Program-made: the position numbers and the translations under genes | NCBI RefSeq assembly: GCF_004217555.1 | Contig: NZ_SHKW01000001.1 | Location: forward strand, 2,232,001-2,296,000 | Length of the DNA: 64,000 nt | Direction: 5' to 3' | Origin: Edaphobacter modestus | GTDB lineage: Bacteria; Acidobacteriota; Terriglobia; Terriglobales; Acidobacteriaceae | Shown: positions 9,424 to 17,940 of the stretch, in pieces | How positions within the stretch are numbered: position 1 is the stretch's first letter | Layout of the letters: each line of letters begins with the position of its first letter | The notes under the pieces: generated by a model | What the model was told of the DNA's origin: nothing | Seen by the model: only the letters and a program-made list of their open reading frames with translations | Database searches by the model: none

Positions 9424-9472
9424 TCGTTCCCATCACCCCGTTGCCGCATCGAATCCTACCGCAGTGCAAACG

Positions 9473-10345
9473 CTATTGCACCTTCGCTCCATACTTGCGC
9501 GCGATCTCCGCATTCGCGGACTGAAGACTCTCTAACGGTCCGAGCGGAGGAAGCTCCGCCCCAAGCGCCCGCAACTCTTCCAACACCATCTCCGTAGGAA
9601 GGTTGCCCACCAGAACATCCTGCGCAAACGGACAGCCGCCCAGCCCGCCGATCGCAGCATCGAACCGACGACAGCCGGCGTTGTATGCCGCACGCACCAG
9701 CTCTCGCGCGCCCTCGTAACGGGCATGCAGATGAACGCCGACCTCGATGCCGTCGTGCACTGCCATCACATCGCCTACGACATCGGCGATCAGCTTCGGC
9801 GTCGCAACGCCCACGGTATCGGCCAAGGAGATCTGCGCCACGCCGGAATCGACCAGCAGATCGCAGGCATCCACAACCTCGTCGATCGACCACGCATCGC
9901 CGTACGGATTCCCAAACGCCATGGAGATGTAGGCGGCGACGTCGAGGCCAGCCTTGTAGGCCATCTCGCCGACGCGCTCGAGAGCTTCGAGCGACTCTTC
10001 TGGGGTCTGGTTCTGGTTGCGCTGAAGGAATCCGGGCGAGATGGAGTAGGGGAAGCCGAGTGTCTGCACGTTTCCACTTTTGATCGCGCGCTCGGCGCCC
10101 TTGGCGTTGACGACAATGCCGATAATCTCAACGTCGTCAGGTGGGTCGAGATACTCAAGCACCTTCTCCGAATCAGCCATTTGAGGAACAGCAGCAGCAG
10201 AGACAAAGCTGACCGCGTCGATGTGTTTGAAGCCTGCGGCAATCAGCACGCGTAAGTAGTCTGCCTTTACTTCGGCAGGCATATGCACTGGCAGGCCCTG
10301 CCATGCATCGCGTGGACATTCGATAATCTTTACTGTTCCGTTCAT
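9473..10345 (-). CDS. mvaB: Hydroxymethylglutaryl-CoA lyase
   Basis: 290 residues from ATG 10345, which lies 8 bases after the upstream stop; the open frame continues upstream inside the carboxyltransferase gene but that part is not family sequence. The product starts VKIIECPRDAWQGL and has the DRE-TIM barrel with SLADTVGVATP. The catalytic-cysteine loop GGLGGCPFAQD is typical of HMG-CoA lyase. The enzyme splits HMG-CoA into acetoacetate and acetyl-CoA, the last step of leucine degradation. Tight spacing with the carboxyltransferase gene supports one operon. Confidence 0.92.
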   Translation of the reverse strand: MNGTVKIIECPRDAWQGLPVHMPAEVKADYLRVLIAAGFKHIDAVSFVSAAAVPQMADSEKVLEYLDPPDDVEIIGIVVNAKGAERAIKSGNVQTLGFPYSISPGFLQRNQNQTPEESLEALERVGEMAYKAGLDVAAYISMAFGNPYGDAWSIDEVVDACDLLVDSGVAQISLADTVGVATPKLIADVVGDVMAVHDGIEVGVHLHARYEGARELVRAAYNAGCRRFDAAIGGLGGCPFAQDVLVGNLPTEMVLEELRALGAELPPLGPLESLQSANAEIARKYGAKVQ

Positions 10346-10353
10346 TTCCACTC

Positions 10354-12078
10354 TCACGTCTGCAGCACTCCCGGATTGAACTTCGCCACCTCCGGATTTA
10401 AAGCACAAACCTCAAGGGCCGTCACCAACACCTCTCGGGTCTTCACTGGATCAAGAATCGCATCCACCCACATTCGCGCTGCTCCATAACGAGGGTCGGC
10501 CTGTGAATCATACGTCGCTTTGATCTCATCAAAGATAGCCTTCTTCCCCGCCTCATCCAAAACCTTACCCGAGCGCTCCATCTGCTTTACACGTACTTCG
10601 ACCAGCGTATTCGCCGCCGAGGCTCCGCTCATCACAGCGTAGCGCGCCGTGGGCCAGGCGAAGATGAATCGCGGATCGTAGGCCTTGCCGCACATCGCGT
10701 AGTGTCCTGCGCCGAAGCTGCCGCCGACGATGACCGTGATCTTCGGAACTACAGAAGTTGAAACGGCGGAGACCATCTTCGCGCCTGCGCGAATGATGCC
10801 GCTCCACTCCGCGTCCTTGCCCACCATGAAACCGTTGACGTCGTGCAGGAAGAGGAGCGGGATGAGGCTCTGGTTGCAGTCCATGATGAACCGGGCCGCC
10901 TTCTGTGCGCTCTCGGTGTAGATCACGCCGCCGAACTCCGTACGCTTCGATCCTGCCTGCGGTCCCATCGCCACCGTCTGCTGCTGGTGCACCTTTTGAT
11001 TCGCAACAATCCCGACCGCCCGACCGCCAATCCGCGCATATCCACACAGGACAGTGCGACCGAAGTCCGCCTTGTACTCATCGAACTCCGACCGATCGAC
11101 GAGGCGCGCAATCACCTCGTGCATGTCATAGACGTTCGTCGCGGCCTTCGCCGGGTCAGGGTCTATCAGCCCATACATCTCTTCTGGCGCGTACTTCGGA
11201 GCGTCCTTCGCGGCGTCATAGGGCACAGCGCTGAAGGGCGCTCTCGGCCGTTCTCCGATCTTGCCTACCAGCGACCGCAGGCGCGCGATGCACAGGTGAT
11301 CGTTCGGCTCTTTGAAGTCCACGGTGCCCGAGATCTCCGCGTGCATGGTCGCGCCGCCCAGGTCTTCGGCGCTCGTCTTCTGCCCGATGGCCGCCTGCAC
11401 CAGCGACGGCCCAGCGAGAAACAGACCTGAGCCCTCGGTCATCAGAACCGTATCGGTCATCACCGGCAGGTACGCTCCGCCAGCCACGCACATCCCCATG
11501 ATCGCCGTAATCTGCGGAACACCCAGCGCGCTCATGACGGCGTTGTTGCGGAAGACTCGGCCGAAGTCGTCCTGATCGGGGAAGACATCCTCCTGCAACG
11601 GCAGGAAGACTCCCGCCGAATCGACGAGATACAGCGTCGGAATACGATTCTCCAACGCAATCGTCTGGGCGCGCAAAACCTTCTTCGCCGTCATCGGAAA
11701 GAACGCCCCGGCCTTCACGGTCGCGTCGTTGGCGACGATCATGCAAAGCCTACCGCTCACTCGCCCCAGCCCCGTGACCACACCTGCTCCGGGCGCTCCG
11801 CCAAACTCCTCGTACATGCCATGCGCGGCCCAGAGGCCCAGCTCCAGGAGCTCCGTCCCCTCGTCCAGCAGAAGCGCCAGCCGCTCCCGCACGGTCAACC
11901 TTCCCTTGGCCCGCTGCGCCTCGGCGGCTTTGGCACCGCCACCCTGGCGAATCTCCACCTCCTGCTCGCGCAGCCCGCCCAGCAATGCCAGCAACGCAGC
12001 GCGGTTCGTTATAAACCGCGCCGCCTTCCCATCCAGCTTCGACTCGAGACTGCTCTCCAACTTCGCTTCCTCAGCCAT
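10354..12078 (-). CDS. liuB: Acyl-CoA carboxylase carboxyltransferase subunit (methylcrotonyl-CoA carboxylase beta type)
   Basis: 574 residues from ATG 12078, preceded by a GGAAGG ribosome site; an in-frame ATG at 12090 is poorly placed. The crotonase-like carboxyltransferase halves are evident. Motifs such as ANDATVKAGAFFP, LVDSAGVFLPLQEDVFPD and MGMCVAGGAYLPVM in the N half, and GGSFGAGHYAMCGKAYDP in the C half, match methylcrotonyl-CoA carboxylase more closely than propionyl-CoA carboxylase. It transfers CO2 from biotin to 3-methylcrotonyl-CoA. The partner biotin carboxylase/carrier subunit is not in the window. First gene of the minus-strand catabolic run. Confidence 0.88.
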   Translation of the reverse strand: MAEEAKLESSLESKLDGKAARFITNRAALLALLGGLREQEVEIRQGGGAKAAEAQRAKGRLTVRERLALLLDEGTELLELGLWAAHGMYEEFGGAPGAGVVTGLGRVSGRLCMIVANDATVKAGAFFPMTAKKVLRAQTIALENRIPTLYLVDSAGVFLPLQEDVFPDQDDFGRVFRNNAVMSALGVPQITAIMGMCVAGGAYLPVMTDTVLMTEGSGLFLAGPSLVQAAIGQKTSAEDLGGATMHAEISGTVDFKEPNDHLCIARLRSLVGKIGERPRAPFSAVPYDAAKDAPKYAPEEMYGLIDPDPAKAATNVYDMHEVIARLVDRSEFDEYKADFGRTVLCGYARIGGRAVGIVANQKVHQQQTVAMGPQAGSKRTEFGGVIYTESAQKAARFIMDCNQSLIPLLFLHDVNGFMVGKDAEWSGIIRAGAKMVSAVSTSVVPKITVIVGGSFGAGHYAMCGKAYDPRFIFAWPTARYAVMSGASAANTLVEVRVKQMERSGKVLDEAGKKAIFDEIKATYDSQADPRYGAARMWVDAILDPVKTREVLVTALEVCALNPEVAKFNPGVLQT

Positions 12079-12187
12079 CGCACCTTCCACAAAAGACCTG
12101 TCAGCATAGCATCTTAGTCAACATAGTCGCTCGCGGCAGCACACGCATTCGCTCCCGTCGCGTGTACTCTGTCTTTCAAGGAGAAGA

Positions 12188-12730
12188 ATGCGGCGCAAAA
12201 CACATTCGGCGAACGTGCTTTTTTTAGCAGCGGCAACCCTGCTCGCATCCTGCTCGAAGCCTCCCGCCGCGCCGAAGACCCAGGAAACTCCTGCGCCAGT
12301 CTCGATCTCTCCTGCAGCTTCGACGCCTACTTCAGCCTCCGCAGCCATGGACCGGTCCATCGCGGCCAACATCGGCGATCCGGCAAAATTTCGTAAGACG
12401 ATGACTACGCTCCAGCAGGCCGTCCAGAAGCATGACGCCTTGGCCGTGGCCGCGCTCGTCAGCTACCCCATCTCGATCGATCCCCATACAAAAAAAGCCC
12501 TGCGCGTCGATGCACCGCCGGCCTTTATTACCCAATACGACCAGATCATCACTCCACATATCGCCGAGGTCATCAAGAAACAGAAGTACGAAGATCTCTT
12601 CGTCAACTACCAGGGAGCCATGTTTGGCACCGGTGAAGTCTGGATCGCAGGCATCTGCAAAGACAAGGCCTGCAAGCAGGTCGACATCAAAGTCAGGACC
12701 ATCCAGAACACCGCAGGCAAATCGAAATAA
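12188..12730 (+). CDS. Lipoprotein of unknown function
   Basis: 180 residues. A strong AAGGAG site lies just before ATG 12188. The N-terminus is a lipoprotein signal with lipobox LLASC, followed by a Pro/Ala/Ser-rich linker (about residues 25-55). A compact globular domain of about 120 residues follows, containing two Cys in ICKDKACKQ that could form a disulphide. I recognise no family. It sits two bases before pncA and is probably translated from the same mRNA, but nothing links it functionally to nicotinamide metabolism. Confidence 0.7.
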   Translation: MRRKTHSANVLFLAAATLLASCSKPPAAPKTQETPAPVSISPAASTPTSASAAMDRSIAANIGDPAKFRKTMTTLQQAVQKHDALAVAALVSYPISIDPHTKKALRVDAPPAFITQYDQIITPHIAEVIKKQKYEDLFVNYQGAMFGTGEVWIAGICKDKACKQVDIKVRTIQNTAGKSK

Positions 12731-12732
12731 CC

Positions 12733-13368
12733 ATGCCCTTCACGCTTACTCCCACCGACGCCCTCCTCGTCATCGACGTCCAGAACGATTTCTGCCCCGG
12801 CGGTGCGCTCTCCGTCGCTGAGGGCGACAGGGTCGTTCCCGTCATCAACCGACTCGGTCAGCGCTTCGAGCACGTCATTCTCACCCAGGACTGGCACCCG
12901 CTCGGACACATCTCCTTTGCCTCCACGCATCCCGGCACACAGGCCTTCACCACCATCGAGGTCGCTTACGGCACTCAAACCCTCTGGCCAGATCACTGCG
13001 TACAGGGCACTCCCGGGGCCGACTTCCATCCCGGTCTCGACCTTCCCCATGCCGAGATGATCGTCCGAAAAGGCTTCCGCCGCCAGATCGACAGCTACTC
13101 CGCCTTCCTCGAAGACGACCACACGACACCGACCGGCCTTGCTGGCTACCTCCGCGAACGCGGGCTCAAGCGACTGTTTCTTTGTGGCCTGGCCTACGAC
13201 TTCTGCGTCCGCTACTCCGCCATCGACGGAACCGCTTTAGGGTTTGACTGTCTGGTCATCGAGGATGCTACGCGAGCCGTCGGCTTGCCAAACTCAGTCA
13301 ACGAAACTAAATCGCACTTTCTCGCGAACAAAATTCTTCATGTGGGATTAGAAGAGATTGCCCAATGA
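12733..13368 (+). CDS. pncA: Nicotinamidase/pyrazinamidase PncA
   Basis: 211 residues of the isochorismatase-like hydrolase fold. The catalytic triad can be placed: D15 in VIDVQNDFCPGG, K113 in VRKGF and C158 in LAYDFCVRYSAIDG. The metal-binding segment QDWHPLGHISF is present. PncA deamidates nicotinamide to nicotinate for NAD salvage in the cytoplasm. It starts two bases after the lipoprotein stop, and its own TGA overlaps the next start by four bases (ATGA), so the three genes look translationally coupled. Confidence 0.94.
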   Translation: MPFTLTPTDALLVIDVQNDFCPGGALSVAEGDRVVPVINRLGQRFEHVILTQDWHPLGHISFASTHPGTQAFTTIEVAYGTQTLWPDHCVQGTPGADFHPGLDLPHAEMIVRKGFRRQIDSYSAFLEDDHTTPTGLAGYLRERGLKRLFLCGLAYDFCVRYSAIDGTALGFDCLVIEDATRAVGLPNSVNETKSHFLANKILHVGLEEIAQ

Positions 13369-13703
13369 TCTCTAAATCTGATTGGCAGCCGAGCATGGCC
13401 AGTATCTACTCGGTGAGCTGGATTGATGCTAGCCGTAACGACTTCGGACATTACGAGGTCACTTACTCCTACCACGTAAGCGGTGAGTACTATACGGGGC
13501 GGTTTGCTGATTACGCCTCTCAGGAAGAGAGCTACCTGAAGCGAAACGATTCGATTCAGATTCGATACAACCCAGAGAATCCGGCCAGGAGCTTCTATCC
13601 TGAGGCTCAACGTCCAATGGTGAGCAAAGTGTCCCTACTAATGGGATGCGGCCTTGGCGCGATAGTGATGCTAATCGTTTATCTCAATGGCGGCTTCAAC
13701 TAG
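13365..13703 (+). CDS. DUF3592-like small membrane protein
   Basis: 112 residues, starting within the pncA stop (ATGA overlap). The N-terminal part is a beta-rich domain (YEVTYSYHVSGEYYTGRF, then SIQIRYNPENPARSFYPE) that resembles DUF3592 proteins. One membrane segment closes it (VSLLMGCGLGAIVMLIVYL). The function is unknown. Its end overlaps the convergent HD-domain gene by 8 bases. Confidence 0.65.
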   Translation: MISKSDWQPSMASIYSVSWIDASRNDFGHYEVTYSYHVSGEYYTGRFADYASQEESYLKRNDSIQIRYNPENPARSFYPEAQRPMVSKVSLLMGCGLGAIVMLIVYLNGGFN

Positions 13704-14298
13704 CTCCATTCAACCCCAACTCCTCCGCCCGCTCCTGCATCGCTCTCAAGCAATTCCCCAGGTGCTCCTCCAGCGGAATCCCCAGCAACTCCGCGCCACC
13801 CGTAATATCCTCGCGCTTCACGGCACGCGCAAACGCCTTGTCCTTCATCTTCTTTTTCACACCGGCCACTTCGACATCCAGAATCGACTTCGTCGGCTTC
13901 ACCAGCGCGCACGCCGTCAGAAACCCCGCCAGTTCGTCGCAAGCGAAGAGCGCCTTCTCCAGATGCGACTCCCGCGGCGTTCCCGAATAATCCGCGTGCG
14001 CCAGAATCGCGTTGAGCACCAGCTCCGGCCAGCCCAGCTCGCGCAGATGGGCGACTCCCACAAACGGATGCTCCTCAAGCGACGGATGGCGCTCGTAGTC
14101 CATGTCATGCAATAGCCCGGCGCAGGCATACACCTCAACAAACGCATCGGCCTCGGCGCCGCTCAATCCCAGCCTCTCCGCTTCGCGCCTTCCATACGAC
14201 TCCGTACAAACCGACACCGCCATGCCATGCTTCCGCAGAGACTCGCTCTTCGTCCATTCCTTCAGCAGCTCCGACGCCTCAGCCCTTCCAAACGCCAT
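13696..14298 (-). CDS. HD-domain putative phosphohydrolase
   Basis: About 200 residues from ATG 14298, which has a GAGAGGGA site; the frame is open to 14340. The HD domain shows the metal-binding pattern H at KHGMAV, HD in LLHDMDYERHP, a further His in EEHPFVG and a final Asp/His region (ILAHADYSG). Proteins of this compact HDIG-like type hydrolyse phosphoesters, including nucleotides, but the substrate cannot be inferred. The gene stands alone, divergent from the zinc-ribbon regulator. Confidence 0.75.
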   Translation of the reverse strand: MAFGRAEASELLKEWTKSESLRKHGMAVSVCTESYGRREAERLGLSGAEADAFVEVYACAGLLHDMDYERHPSLEEHPFVGVAHLRELGWPELVLNAILAHADYSGTPRESHLEKALFACDELAGFLTACALVKPTKSILDVEVAGVKKKMKDKAFARAVKREDITGGAELLGIPLEEHLGNCLRAMQERAEELGLNGAS

Positions 14299-14509
14299 GT
14301 TCCCTCTCTTCCCGCCATCACACTTCCCGGGTCCACCCACAAGTTACTACTTTGGTTCCGTTGCTGGTTTTTTAGGCATTTTACTAAGAATCGGCGGTTT
14401 TCCTCTTGACTCCTTAGGAACCCCAGTGTCACTCTAGGCACATCCCATACTCCGTTATCGGACATGGGAAGCGGTCCTTGCTCTGGGTCCGCCCGCGTCA
14501 AGACAACTT

Positions 14510-15043
14510 ATGGCAACCATGATGGCACCTGTCGAGCAGCGCGAGGTCCTGCGCTGCGACCATTGCAGCCTGGTACAGTTCCGCACAGTCAGCGCACTGT
14601 GCCGCCGCTGCCACAAATCGCTCGAGGTCGAAGAGCCCGAGCCGACACCGGCACCGCTTTCTATCGTTCCCCCAACCACACCATCTTCCGAGGGCCTTCA
14701 GGTCGCCACCGCGGTTCGCGATCTTCGTCACGTCCGCAACCTGTCGCAGCGTCAGCTTGCGGCTCGTATGAACGTGCCGCGCACGTACATATCGAAGATC
14801 GAGAACGGTAAAGCGATGCCGACCCTCTCCTCGCTCGATCGCCTGGCCAGGGCCCTGCAGGTGGATATCTCCACCCTGCTGCGCGATTCCAACACCCGTC
14901 ACCGCGACGAGACCGCCGTTCTTATGGCCGATCCCTTCCTGGCGGAGATTGCGGCCTATACCTCGCAGCTTGATGCGCTGCAGCGTTCCATCTTCCTGAA
15001 TCACGTCCGCGAGTTGGCGGCTGGCCGCCGTCGTTCCGCTTAG
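14510..15043 (+). CDS. XRE-type transcriptional regulator with N-terminal zinc ribbon
   Basis: 177 residues from ATG 14510 (a second ATG follows at 14519). Residues about 16-38 hold two CxxC pairs (CDHC and CRRC) spaced like a zinc ribbon. A Pro-rich linker follows, then a Cro/CI helix-turn-helix (LRHVRNLSQRQLAARMNVPRTYISKIENGKAMPTLSSLDRLA, read in two halves). A C-terminal helical segment closes the protein. XRE proteins bind operator DNA as dimers; the added ribbon could sense metal or bind a partner. It lies about 180 bases upstream of uppS in the same direction, so regulation of the envelope operon is possible but not shown. Confidence 0.82.
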   Translation: MATMMAPVEQREVLRCDHCSLVQFRTVSALCRRCHKSLEVEEPEPTPAPLSIVPPTTPSSEGLQVATAVRDLRHVRNLSQRQLAARMNVPRTYISKIENGKAMPTLSSLDRLARALQVDISTLLRDSNTRHRDETAVLMADPFLAEIAAYTSQLDALQRSIFLNHVRELAAGRRRSA

Positions 15044-15082
15044 CCGATCGCGGAACGCTGGTTGTCCGAAAACCTCACCTCT

Positions 15083-15120
15083 GTGCCGCGCCTGACCGAA
15101 AGCGCGAAAAGGCGCGGCAC
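15083..15120 (+). terminator. Hairpin after the zinc-ribbon regulator
   Basis: A 10-bp perfect stem (GTGCCGCGCC at 15083-15092 with 15111-15120) encloses an 18-base loop. It lies 40 bases after the regulator stop and before uppS. No U-tract follows, so termination is likely partial or factor-dependent. Confidence 0.45.
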
Positions 15121-15219
15121 TCTCCGTTCTCGACCGAACAGCTCCAACCCATTACCACGAAGGGGATTCGTTGCGCAGCCCACTCCGGTGTGCTAGCGTC
15201 TTGCTTGGTGAGGTAGTTT

Positions 15220-16137
15220 TTGCCGTCCAATTTTCCCAGCCGCGTACACGAGCTCTCTGCCGAGGAACAGAGCATCTACCGGCAGCTCGATCCGTCCCGC
15301 ATCCCTCAACACATTGCCATCATTATGGACGGGAACGGCCGATGGGCCGGCAAACGGGCGCTTAAGCGCTTCCTCGGTCACCAACAGGGGGCCGAAAGCG
15401 TCCAGTTCGTCGTCGAGACCGCCTCCCGGATCAATCTTCCCTGGCTTACTCTCTATGCCTTCTCGCTTGAAAACAATCTCCGGCGCCCGAAGTCGGAGGT
15501 GAGCTTCCTGATGAAGCTGCTCAAGAATTATCTGATCGGCAACGTCAAGCGAATGAACGACAACAACGTCCGCATGGCATATATCGGCCGCACCTATGAC
15601 CTCCCGCAGGAGGTCCAGGACACCATGCAGTGGGCCATGGAAGCCACCGCCAAGAATACCGGGACGACGCTCACTCTTGCGCTCAACTACGGAGCGCGAT
15701 CCGAGATTGTCGACGCCGTCCGCCGTATCCTGACCGATCTTACAACCGAGGCCCATACCCGTGGCTGTTCTGTCGAAGACCTGCTCGGCGCCGGCGCTCT
15801 CGACTCGCTCGATGAGTCCACCCTCTCCCGTGCCCTCTACACCGGGCACATGCCCGATCCCGATCTGATCGTGCGAACTTCGGGCGAACAGCGCATCTCG
15901 AACTTCCTTCTGTGGCAGATCGCTTACTCGGAGATCTACATCACGGATCGCCTCTGGCCCGACTTCCGCGGCCTCCACCTGCTCGAGGCTATCGCCGACT
16001 ACCAGCGCCGCGACCGTCGCTTCGGAGGTCTCAATGAAAACTCCGATGAGAAGATCGACACTCTTCAGCCGGTCTCAGAACTCGAAACCGAGATCGCGAC
16101 CGAACTTGCCCCGCCGCGTGAACTCTCCCGCCGCTAA
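15220..16137 (+). CDS. uppS: Isoprenyl transferase (undecaprenyl diphosphate synthase)
   Basis: 305 residues from TTG 15220, which is preceded by a GAGGTAG site; no better ATG exists before the conserved core. Signature motifs are IAIIMDGNGRWAGKR with the catalytic Asp, the Arg/His region FLGHQQGAESV, and the closing RTSGEQRISNFLLWQ with SEIYITDRLWPDF. The enzyme condenses isopentenyl diphosphate onto farnesyl diphosphate to make the C55 lipid carrier of the cell wall. It heads the uppS-cdsA-...-dxr-rseP order common to many bacteria; ispA at 29238 would supply its primer. Confidence 0.95.
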   Translation: MPSNFPSRVHELSAEEQSIYRQLDPSRIPQHIAIIMDGNGRWAGKRALKRFLGHQQGAESVQFVVETASRINLPWLTLYAFSLENNLRRPKSEVSFLMKLLKNYLIGNVKRMNDNNVRMAYIGRTYDLPQEVQDTMQWAMEATAKNTGTTLTLALNYGARSEIVDAVRRILTDLTTEAHTRGCSVEDLLGAGALDSLDESTLSRALYTGHMPDPDLIVRTSGEQRISNFLLWQIAYSEIYITDRLWPDFRGLHLLEAIADYQRRDRRFGGLNENSDEKIDTLQPVSELETEIATELAPPRELSRR

Positions 16138-16167
16138 CCAGTTCGGTTTATTCTCAATCAAGACCGC

Positions 16168-17031
16168 ATGAAGCGAATCCTAACTGCAGTTGTCCTCATC
16201 CTTGCCGTCTTTGCTCTGCTCTTCTTCGGCCAGCTCTGGATGATTACTCTCGCCGCCGCGCTGGTTGCGGAACTGGCGGCTTACGAATACCTCAAGCTTG
16301 CTGCCGTTGGCGCGGAGACTCATGGCGCGCACCTGCGGATTCCGCTGTGGTGGATGGCCCTTGGCACCGCGCTCGCCTTTGTCGTTACCCTGCCCAACTT
16401 CCCCGTAGAAGCGCAGCTTCCCGTCCTTAGCGCCCTGACACTGATTCTCTTCGCCTGGAATGGCTTTCGCGCCCCGCTGATCCAGGTCCTGCCGGACACG
16501 GCACAGGGACTCTTCGGCCTCCTCTGGATTGCCTACCCTCTCACTCTCATTCCCATGTTGTGGAAACAGGAGGACGGCCCGGCCCTGGTCCTCTTCCTGA
16601 TGGTCTGCGTCTGGTCGGGCGATATTGCCGCACTCTACATAGGCCGCGCTTTCGGACGCCACAAGCTGGCTCCTCGCATCAGTCCGGGCAAGACGTGGGA
16701 AGGCTCCATCGCCTCAATCCTCGGAAGCATGCTCGCCGCCGGCCTCGTCCTTTGGGTCAGCGACACTCTCACCGCCCGCGGCAACATGATTCTGCACATC
16801 ACCGAGCCGGTCTGGCAGACCCTGGTCCTCGCTGCGATCCTCAACATCGCTGCCCAGCTGGGGGATCTGCTGGAATCCGCCGTAAAGCGCGGGGCGGGCG
16901 TCAAGGATTCCGGAACCATGCTTCCCGGTCACGGAGGCATTCTCGACCGCATCGATGCCTTGCTGGTGGCGTCCCCCGTGCTCTGGTTCGCGCTTCTGCT
17001 CAAGGACTACTTCGGCTTCGGCAGATTCTGA
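16168..17031 (+). CDS. cdsA: Phosphatidate cytidylyltransferase
   Basis: 287 residues, polytopic membrane protein with about eight hydrophobic helices. The CDP-diglyceride synthase signature is at the C-terminus: KRGAGVKDSGTMLPGHGG followed by LDRIDALL. It makes CDP-diacylglycerol from phosphatidic acid and CTP at the inner membrane, feeding phospholipid synthesis. It begins 30 bases after uppS and is probably co-transcribed. Confidence 0.94.
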   Translation: MKRILTAVVLILAVFALLFFGQLWMITLAAALVAELAAYEYLKLAAVGAETHGAHLRIPLWWMALGTALAFVVTLPNFPVEAQLPVLSALTLILFAWNGFRAPLIQVLPDTAQGLFGLLWIAYPLTLIPMLWKQEDGPALVLFLMVCVWSGDIAALYIGRAFGRHKLAPRISPGKTWEGSIASILGSMLAAGLVLWVSDTLTARGNMILHITEPVWQTLVLAAILNIAAQLGDLLESAVKRGAGVKDSGTMLPGHGGILDRIDALLVASPVLWFALLLKDYFGFGRF

Positions 17032-17147
17032 TCCGAAAGGGGAATAATCGGCTCATTTTGAATCTGCCAGTCCAGCCTGGCCCGTTCTAAACCAGGATAG
17101 GCCAGACGATATGGAACCTAACTCCTATTTCCTTCGTAACAGCGTTC

Positions 17148-17862
17148 ATGAAGCTATCGGTACCGACGTACTCACCCCTGCAATTTGTCCGTGGGTCGCT
17201 TCCGATTTTGATTCTGTTTCCCCTCAGCCAGTCCCGCCTGTTTGCCGCTCAGGATACGTGCAATACAGCACCCCCTGCCTCTACTTATCGCTTTATCGCG
17301 GGTGACTTGAAAGACTTGCGGCATCTACAGTTGGCACGAGACTTTAATGCCAAGGGAACGTTGGAAATCAAAATTTGTGCTGGGGAGGTTCGTATCTTTC
17401 CCTCTCAGGACCGGCGTATTCACCTGAATGTAGACCTTCAAAAAACTCCTCCATCCGACATAACTGCTTTCGTCAGGAAGATCGAGTCCAACGACAATTA
17501 AAACAGTTCTTTCGCTCGTCTATCCCAGGGATTTACATCCTTCCATCACATTGCGCGTTCCACCGATCGAACGATCGCAAAGCGTCATCACGCTTGGTGC
17601 AGGAGACCTAAGCGTCCGAGGCGATGCAATCCTGGGAGATCGCGAAATTAATGTGGGAGTTGGAAAGGTAACGATCTACCTACGAGGAACCGAGGAATAC
17701 TCCGAGTTACAGGCAAATGTAGGCATGGGCAGCTTTCATGACCGAAGGCCGGGGGGAACATCTGCGCATCTCGGCACGAAGCAGGTCTTTCGCGGCAAGG
17801 GAACCGGACAGATAGCCGCCAACGTGGGTGTTGGATCCATCGAGCTGCGTCCCGAAGAATAG
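17148..17862 (+). pseudogene. Frameshifted secreted protein with DUF4097-like beta-repeat domain
   Basis: Two frames carry halves of one protein. From ATG 17148 a signal-peptide-like start (LPILILFPLSQSRLFAAQ) leads into GTLEIKICAGEVRIFP and DITAFVRKIES, then stops at 17501. The next frame, open before that stop, continues TIKTVLSLVYPRDLHPSITLR and reaches 17862 with GAGDLSVRGD, INVGVGKVTIYL and NVGVGSIELRPEE. Joining them near 17490-17503 gives a continuous protein of about 237 residues of the self-repeating beta type seen in DUF4097 adhesin-like proteins. Either the gene is broken, or the shift is an assembly error or programmed frameshift. It lies between cdsA and dxr. Confidence 0.7.
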
Positions 17863-17940
17863 CTTGTGGCCCCGTGAAACTTGGCTCTGCATTTGACATC
17901 CCCGAACGTCTACTCCGCTCACAACGTCCGATCTGCGAAA

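Noticed and set aside
14399..14450. A TTGACT box upstream of the zinc-ribbon regulator as a sigma-70 promoter
   Set aside because: No acceptable -10 element lies 16-18 bases downstream.
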